Below are positions 57,027 to 64,000 of a stretch of 64,000 bases of DNA, one piece after another. This DNA comes from Hsuehochloa calcarea (Eukaryota; Streptophyta; Magnoliopsida; Poales; Poaceae), in assembly GCA_036346395.1 (NCBI GenBank), contig CM070611.1, positions 20,966,473 through 21,030,472 of the forward strand. Direction: 5' to 3'. The translations under genes were made by a program, and so were the position numbers. Under the pieces are notes generated by a model, which ran no database searches, was not told the DNA's origin, and worked only from the letters and a program-made list of their open reading frames with translations. How positions within the stretch are numbered: the first letter of the stretch is position 1; each line of letters begins with the position of its first letter.

Positions 57027-58379
57027 TTGGCAAAATTCTTAATGGCTACTCATTATGGGTATCAATGTCTTAAGATGCCAGGTCCCAAAGGAATGATCAC
57101 AATTCATTGTGATAAAAAGATGGCGATAATCGGATCGTCGATCCTCGAGATGGTTGGCCAAATACCAACTCGAGATGAAAGTCGACCGACTAGCAAGTCG
57201 AAGCCTAAAGTCGCACCAAAGCCGAACGACCAAGTCAAAGAGGTTCCTCCGACGCAGAGAAACCTCAAGAAGGCTCGCGCATTGGGGAGACTTCGACCCC
57301 AAATAGGAAGACGCCTCATCGCCTTCCTCCGAGCTAACGCAGATGTCTTGGCGTGGCAAGCATCCGACATGCCCGAGTCCCTGTGGAGGTGATCGAGCAC
57401 ATGCTAGCTTTACTACCGATAAAGTACCCATAAAACAAAAATTACGGAGATTTGCCCCTGATCGACGAGATGCTATTAAATCAGAATTGGATAAGCTACT
57501 TAAAGCAGGCTTTATAAGAGAAGTCAACCACCCAGAGTGGTTGGCTAACCTCAGAATGGTCAAAAAGTCAAACGGCAAATGGCGATGTGCGAGACTTTAC
57601 TGATCTTAATAAAGCTTGTCCAAAAGATGATTTTCCTTTACCTCGTGTCGATCGGTTGGTTGATTCTCTGCAGTTGTGAAATATTAAGTTTTTTAGATGC
57701 ATATTCTGGATATCACCAGATCAATATGTGTCTAAACGATGAAGAAAAGACCGTATTCATTACACCATTTGGTACCTTTTGCTATGTCAAAATGCCATTT
57801 GGTCTAAAAAATGCTGGTGCTTCTTTTCAACGCTTAATGCAATCGACTTTTTCATCTCAATTAGGCCGGAATCTGGAAGCCTATGTTGATGATCTAGTCG
57901 TAAAAAGCATTAAGAAATTTAATCATATCACTGACCTGCAAGAAACATTCGACAACCACAGAAAGCACCGCTTAAAACTTAATCCCGAGAAGTGTGTGTT
58001 TGGAATTTTCTCAGGAAAATTACTTGGATTCCTAGTATCTGAACGAGGAATCGAAGCAAATCCTGAGAAAATAAAGGCCATCCTCCAGATGCGTCCTCCG
58101 ACCACAAAAAAGGAAGTCCAGAAGCTCACTGGGTGCATGGCGGCTTTAAGTCGTTTCATCGCATCGACTAGGAGAAAAGGACTACTTTTCTTTAAACTTC
58201 TCGGAGACATGAAGGTTTTGAGTGGTCGAACGAGGCAAACGCCGCTTCGAGGATGTCAAGAGGTACCTTTCGAGTGCTCCTGCTCGTTTCTCCAAAGCGG
58301 AAGAGACGCTCTTAATTTACCTAGTCCCACGCCACGAGCAAAGAAGCGCGATCTTGGTCGTAGAACGCCAAAACGATAA
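57027..58379 (+). pseudogene. Tat reverse transcriptase
   Basis: Three overlapping frames (57027-57392, 57343-57603, 57579-58379) cover the domain: FLRANADVLAWQASDMPES, LRRFAPDRRDAIKSELDKLL, FIREVNHPEWLANLRMVKK, FLDAYSGYHQINM, MPFGLKNAGASFQRLMQ and the catalytic YVDD in EAYVDDLVVKS. The thumb (GFLVSERGIEANPEKIKAI and KLTGCMAALSRFI) follows. Two frameshifts before the palm make it inactive. Confidence 0.92.
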
Positions 58380-59130
58380 CGACCGGTTTACTACGTCGGC
58401 CGAGTTTTACGGGCCTAAGGAGCGTTACCCTCGTGTCCAAAACTTCTATATGCCCTCCTCATGTCTTCGAGGAAATCGCGCATTATTTTCAGCGCACAAA
58501 ATAGTCAGGCTGCCTCGAGTTTCCTTTGGGAGCGATCCTCCATAATAAGGAAGCAATGGACGCATGGCAAAATGGTCACCGAACTTGGGAGTTCGACCTC
58601 CATTTCGTGTCCCGAACGGCCATAAAATCCCGTGATCTTGGCGGACTTTGTCGCCGAATGGACAAATCTGAACTGCTCAGATCCCCAAGACGATTCCCAC
58701 GACCACTGGATGATGTACTTTGACGGGTCACTTACTTTAAGTGGCTCGGGTCGGGTGGTCTGGTATCTCCTACCGAGAAACCTTAAAGTATGCCATACAA
58801 TTAAACTTTCGGGCCACTAACAATGTGGCGAGTACGAAGGTTTGCTAGGCGGCATACGAGCTGCGAAAGCACTCGATTCGTCGACTACTCGTGAGAGGAG
58901 ACTCTCAACTAGTCGTGAATCAAATCGGAAAGAGTACCGTGCTCTAGCTCGACAATGGCTCAGTACTTATCGGTACGTAAGCTAGAAAAGCATTTTTAGG
59001 TTTCGAGGTACAATTCATCCTCAAAGGATAATTTCTCGCAGACCAACTTGCTCGGATAGCTTCTTCCGATCAGCTAGCATACAAAAGGAGTTTTCTTGAG
59101 CAACTCCAAAAGCCGTCTCGTCAAGAACCG
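58222..59130 (+). pseudogene. Tat RNase H followed by a second (archaeal-type) RNase H
   Basis: The first RNase H is broken over 58222-58700. Beyond it, 58632-58820 reads FVAEWTNLN and WMMYFDGSLTLSGSGR, and further text to 59130 gives a CGEYEGLLGG-like stretch and RGDSQLV-like residues in changing frames. A MYFDGS domain after the linker is the acquired aRNase H that marks the plant Tat lineage. Integrase would follow but is absent because of the insertion at 59150. Confidence 0.75.
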
Positions 59131-59149
59131 TAGACACCTCCTATTGAGA

Positions 59150-60928
59150 TGGCTCCAGAGCTAACTAGAGGGGGTGAATAGGAGCACGCTCACTTTTTCA
59201 CAAATTATGAACTCAATACAAATTAACTCCGGTAGCTATTAGGAAGCTATGAAGATCAATATACCAAGACAAATGGAAGACTAGTATTGAATCCAATTAA
59301 ACCCCTAAGCAATATAACAAAATCAACTAAGATTACCAAGACTCACAAAGACAAAGCGGTCCGACCGTTATACTCAACCGGTCGGACCGATTGTCGGGCG
59401 GCCGACCAAGTCTTGGTCAGGCGGTCGGACCGCTCCAAAATCGGTCGACCGGTGATGATGGGCGGTCGACCGCCGACTCGAACCGATCTACAACAAGAAA
59501 TCAGCCCGATGACGGTTGCAATTAGGTGAAACTTTTGATTCTCAACTCCAATCTTTATGAAACTTTGCACACACCTTCTATATGCTATTGAGGACCTATT
59601 CCAATCGAATATTATGATAATTCTTGGAACGATCTTGAGCAATTGTCAATTGATTAATGAAGGTCTAAACCCGCAAGAACGAAAACTTGATCCTAAAGCT
59701 TGTTCGTGAGAGATTGATGATCAAGATGATGCTAGATAGATTCACACATATCACAACAAGCTAATTCACGTGAAAGAATCAATCACAAACTCGTGGATCA
59801 AAGAAAGCCCTAAAATCACCAAATTGAAAGCAAGAACGAAAAGAGACTTATCTCAAGCAAACCTTGCATAGATTGATTTCGTGATTGAAGTGGATTACAT
59901 CCACACCATCATGGATCAAGAACAATCAAGGATCACGAAATTCACCACAAACCATCAAGAGCCCTAGCCTCCACCTCAACTCCCTAAAGACAATTAGGGT
60001 TTTGAAACATCAAAAGGCGAGAGAGAGAGCTTAGTGGTGCAGCCACCACCTCCCCCTATTTATAGTGGAGGCCTAGACTCCTAGGGTTTGACTCCATTGG
60101 GCTCCGTTAAGGCCCACTAACAAACGGGTCACACACGCACGCTCGCAAAGCGCCGTCTTTAACCTTTGACCTAAACCGCTTCACCATGCGTCATGGATTT
60201 GCCAATAGGTCACCCTTGTCCATCTTGTGTCACGCTTGAGTCGTTGACCTCACCCGCATCGCCAATCGCTCGGACCTCAACTCTCCAAGTCTAGTCCCGA
60301 TCTTCCTCGCCGTTGACCGTCGTTGACCACCAAGCAACTGCACAACCATGAACAAGCAAACACGTATTCGGGAACAAGTTCTTCACAACTTGACCCATGT
60401 TAGTCAAAACATGTATCATGCAAATCATATGCCATGAAACCAATGACTTTGATCTAACAAAACAACATCGCCACGGTTGGCCGACGTTCAAGTAGTTCGG
60501 TCCGACCGCGCCAGTGAGCGGTCGGATCGCCCATGGCGGTCGGACCGCTCCTGTGAGCGGTCGGACCGCCTTAGGACTTAGCCAAATTCAAGCTCCCAAA
60601 ATCCAAACCTTCGAAACTTTAAACCAATAGAACTTTTCACCGGAGGCTCCAAAATCATGAGACCAAGTGCATTGGGATCCCCTTACTTGTCTACAACACC
60701 TATTTTTGGCCCACTTCGATTTGAACACTTTTGGTCATCGCGGTCCGATCGCCCGGATGGCCGTCCCGACCGATATGGGACGGTCGGACCGCCGTGCAAG
60801 GACCGGTCGGACCGCCTCGAGCGATAAGCACAGAACTTTGTCAAAAACGCGTGAAACGACAAACCGTAACGCCATTGCCAATTGTCACATCATCCTAAGA
60901 TCCGGAGCATATCCCCATTAAATCCACA
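59150..60928 (-). repeat. 3' LTR (1.78 kb) with CGGTCGGACCG clusters
   Basis: The opening ACTAGAGGGGGTGAATAGG is common in grass copia LTRs. Three GC-rich clusters (59355-59480, 60495-60575, 60740-60825) repeat GCGGTCGGACCGC and variants, while the rest is AT-rich. Confidence 0.7.
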
Positions 60929-60942
60929 ATCTCCCCTTGATG

Positions 60943-63545
60943 AACACATTGACAATTATCCGTAAAATGTAAGTAAGAGGTTTGAAAACGAGTTTACTCG
61001 CAGCAGACAAAGGCACAACTTGGTCCATAAGCAAGAAAAAGCAATGAACATGACCAAGCTGGCATCAGAATAGTATAGGCATGTGAGACAAGGCAAAAGA
61101 AAGCATAAAAACTTTGATTTCCAGAAAAGGGTCAAAATTCTCACATGAGGTCCATATGAAAGAACAATTGTTCAATTGACCTATGATCATTGTGAGGATA
61201 AAAGAATGCAATTCAAGTTCAGAATATTCAATAAAACAATAAGAATGCAACTCAAGAACTCCCCCTCACTATGATCCTCGATTTTCAAAAACTTTTAACT
61301 TTTCAGTTACTCCCCCTTTGTTTAATCTTCTCCCCCAACAAAGAAATATCTTCTCATTAACACATCTTCTCCAAATAAATATAGCAAAGAAATATAACAC
61401 ATCTTCTCCCAAAGAAATATCTTCTCATTAATTAACACATCTTCTCCCCCTTTGACAATGGATTCATCAAGGAATCACGCCTTCCTCTCATCCAGAGATA
61501 ACCAATAGATGATAAAGAAAGAAGCAGAAATAAAAGAAGCATAAACAGGAGTATGCATGAAGTGCAATGGAGTGGCTTCATTTTTTGAATTTTTCAATTT
61601 TTGATTACAAGAAGCTTTGGAGATTACCCAAAAGAACAAGCTAGTATCTCTAATATTGCACAAACAGCATATCAAGCTCGATAAATGCTAGCAAGATCAT
61701 GGTAAGACATATATATCAAAGCTAAGCACAAATGCTCAAAAGTAAAGCAGTAGATTTGATCAATTTAAGCAACGCTTCAAATTCAGCAAGTTCATCAACA
61801 GGGATCCTAAAGTGAAATTGGCTATGTCAAAATGTCAAAGTGAGATAAAAAATCTAACAAAGACCACATTAAGAGTCAATCAAGTCCCGTATTGAATCAT
61901 TTTGCTCAATATTTTGTAAACGCCCAATTGTCAATATTTTTCTCATTTGCATTGAATATTGAAGTTGACTAATGATCTAACTTAGTGACAAGATCCTGGA
62001 CTAGGAGCCATCCACAAACTCATCCTAAGCTTCACCAAAAGTTGATCAAAGGTATATCTTAGTAAAGAAGATCTGGACTAGGAGCCATCCACAAACTCTT
62101 TCTAAGCTTCTACCGGGCGACAAATCTTGAGGTTCATGTCATTTCGACAAGCGGTCCCCATGAGATCGTCGGATCATCAAACTATCTCCAAGTTCATGTC
62201 ATTTGACAAGCGATCTCGTAAGAATAGTTTGGCACAATTTAAGCATAAGACAATCTTGATTTTCATTTTTCACATGAGTACTTTTAGAATCTCAAGAACA
62301 CAAAAGCTCAAGTAATGGTCAATTCTAGATCAAAGAGCTAACAAAGCAATTACACAGGCCAATGTCACAAGAGGAGCACTAATTACGCAACTCGCTAAAA
62401 CATCCACAAATTGCAATTTTTAGTTTGAGTTGTTTAAAAGGTTCTAGCTCATATAGCAAAGACTTAGCTACACATGTAAAAGCATGATAATTCTAGCAAG
62501 TCAAAGAACTAGACATGACATTGAGCAAGAATTGAAATACAAAAGCTCTAAAGGGTAATAGGCAAAGCTTCATCAACTTTAAAAGATAAGTGAAAATCTT
62601 ATATTACAATGCATCTTTTGGATTTTTCATACCATTTGTTGTAACCACTTGATGGAGTTTCTATATGAATGCAATATGACACAATGAGATGCAATTAAAA
62701 AGCCTAAAACCTAAAGAGTTCAAAAGATCACTAAGTTCGTAAAAGAACAATAAAAGATCAAAAGAACAAGGAAAGATCGAAAAGATCAAACTCCCCTCAA
62801 ACCAACCCATAAGGATAAATAACCCTAACTCGCTTCTCAAGGTGGCAAACCTAGTTGGGTCTAAAGATTTGGTGAGGATAAAACAAGATACAAGAGAAGA
62901 ATCTAGTGGGTGACAAGCGCTGAGGTACTCTTCCTATCTAGCCGACACCGCACAATTAGGATAAGAAAACCCCGAATGGACAAGGATAAAGAACAGAATA
63001 TCAAATGCCATACAAAGAGAGTAGAGTGTAAGTACTGAATAAGAGCTTAACGGCTGGCTATGGGAAGTTCTGGAGATGCTTGAAACCCGTCGATCAGCGT
63101 GAAGGAGGTGAACCATCTTGAGTCTCCGGCAATATGACGTGAACAAATGGAGTTGACAAAGCACGTGTCCTTCCTCTTTCCGCGGCAATCACGAAAAATC
63201 AAGGCACAGAAGAACGATGTGTCTCGACATCAAGTTAGTTAAACAAGACTTGGGAACCCAAAGATCTTGACACACGCGTCTGCAGTAGTATGCAAAGCGT
63301 ATGTTATCCTTGATTTCATCTAAAATTCTGTTATGAGCAATGTTTAAGTTAACATGGAATTAAAGCGTTCAGGTGGCTCGACCGGCGTTGTCTTTGTGGT
63401 CGATCAAGCGACCAAATCGGTCGACCGGTGACCACCAATGTCAGACCGGAAATCAAGAACATGAGAATTAGAATATGTAGAAACATAATGATTAGCATGT
63501 GAGAAAAATCCTAATCCGGTTTATTCCTTTTAGTGTTACCATGTC
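60943..63545 (-). other. Spacer between gag remnant and 3' LTR, no coding frame
   Basis: AT-rich, with two near-copies of GACTAGGAGCCATCCACAAA (61998 and 62077) and repeated TTCATGTCATTT segments (62132 and 62191). Frames are short and without domains. Another group of CGACCGG motifs sits at 63376-63455. In SIRE-type elements a long spacer between pol and the 3' LTR is normal, but here pol itself is missing. Confidence 0.5.
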
Positions 63546-63869
63546 TCATAATAGCTCTAGGTTGCTTGAATGAAATTCTATCAAGATTGTTTCTATCATT
63601 TTCAACCTACGCCAATGTAATTCAATCAAATGGCCACCTTTCTTACAATAAGTGCAATGGTACTTGGTACCACTAGAAGAAGCACCATTTGAGTTAATAC
63701 AAGGTTGGGCAAAACTCGCAGATTTAAAAGATGTTTTTGCGAGTTGGGTTTTGAATTCAATTAAACCTTTTTCCAAGACTTGAATGACTTTTGGGTTTGA
63801 ATTGTCTTGAAAAGAATTGAATCCTAAACCTTGCTTCTTATAAGGAGTTTTAGACTTGTCAAGAATCAT
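63546..63869 (-). pseudogene. SIRE-type copia gag, C-terminal part
   Basis: The 107-residue frame starts in LDKSKTPYKKQGLGFNSF, typical of the SIRE/Maximus gag linker. It contains a degraded zinc knuckle, YHCTYCKKGGHLIELHW, where the last cysteine is replaced. Upstream text continues toward 64000 with K-rich coiled-coil character but is cut by the window edge. The frame stops shortly after the knuckle, with no protease following. Confidence 0.7.
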
Positions 63870-64000
63870 GTTTAATTGTTTCTTACCTTTAGAAAATTTC
63901 TCTAATGTATCATGAAGGTAAGCATTTTCTTTCTCAAGTTAACACAAGCATCACAAGTTTTATCCATTGATTTCTCCTTATACAAAGTAATTTCAAGCTT

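Larger units (their letters stand above)
53374..59149 (+). mobile_element. Tat-lineage Ty3/gypsy element, truncated on the right
   Basis: A 5' LTR (53374-54204) is followed by a primer-binding site TTGGCGCCGACCGTGGGGA (54213-54231), Asp-tRNA-like. Gag, protease, reverse transcriptase, RNase H and a second RNase H domain follow. There is no chromodomain, and the gag type and second RNase H match the plant Tat lineage. The element is cut at 59149 by a copia insertion before integrase, so its integrase and 3' LTR should lie beyond the window. Frameshifts and stops are frequent. Confidence 0.85.
59150..64000 (-). mobile_element. SIRE/Maximus-like Ty1/copia element, incomplete at window edge
   Basis: The left LTR (59150-60928) starts TGGCTCCAGAGC and ends TTAAATCCACA. 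A minus-strand polypurine tract (CATCAAGGGGAGAT, 60929-60942) abuts it, so this is the 3' LTR of a minus-strand element. Further right is a long spacer with a second AAAGGGGGAGAAG tract (61444-61457), then a gag fragment at the right edge. No pol sequence lies between gag and LTR, so the element is internally deleted or defective by nature. The candidate left target duplication is TGAGA (59145-59149); its partner is outside the window. Confidence 0.7.

Overview
This looks like nuclear DNA from a grass, probably a rice-like (Oryza) species, in a repeat-dense region. No bacterial gene, operon, rRNA or tRNA is visible. The window is almost entirely nested transposable elements: Ty3/gypsy and Ty1/copia LTR retrotransposons, long solo LTRs, a Helitron with a grass-type TCTCTACTAC end and a Tourist-like MITE. 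The grass assignment rests on these end signatures and on a GC-rich, Ala/Tyr/Pro-rich first exon near 12.5-12.9 kb. That exon is the only good candidate for a host gene.

Layout. 0.3-4.3 kb: a palindromic unit (1.3-kb inverted arms, CTTTG target duplication) holding a solo LTR in one arm and a Helitron in the other. 5.2-10.7 kb: a decayed chromodomain gypsy element (minus strand). 11.1-12.0 kb: an internally deleted relative of it. 12.5-12.9 kb: host exon 1 (minus strand), with a phase-compatible candidate second exon at 10.87-11.01 kb. The two elements would then lie in introns. 13.8-21.4 kb: LTRs nested in LTRs (MITE and solo LTR inside a Tat-type LTR inside another LTR, then a second solo LTR). 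21.4-25.0 kb: low-information DNA with local duplications. 25.0-35.2 kb: a long minus-strand LTR containing a solo LTR, which contains a gag-only non-autonomous element. 35.2-50.4 kb: a decayed Ty1/copia element split between integrase and reverse transcriptase by an 8.2-kb non-coding LTR element. 51.3-53.4 kb: LTR and copia debris. 53.4-59.1 kb: a Tat-lineage gypsy element with a second RNase H domain, cut off by a SIRE/Maximus-like copia element that runs off the right edge.

Every retroelement reading frame carries stops or frameshifts, so none looks autonomous. Direct target-site duplications (TAAAG, CTTTG, TTA, CCAAT, TACAC, TGACC) resolve many insertions and give their relative order. 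The most notable patterns not explained by family labels are the palindromic LTR-derived unit, a 29-bp-period hairpin array inside one LTR family, and two inverted-repeat modules shared by otherwise divergent 2-kb LTRs. All calls come from reading the sequence; no database search was run.
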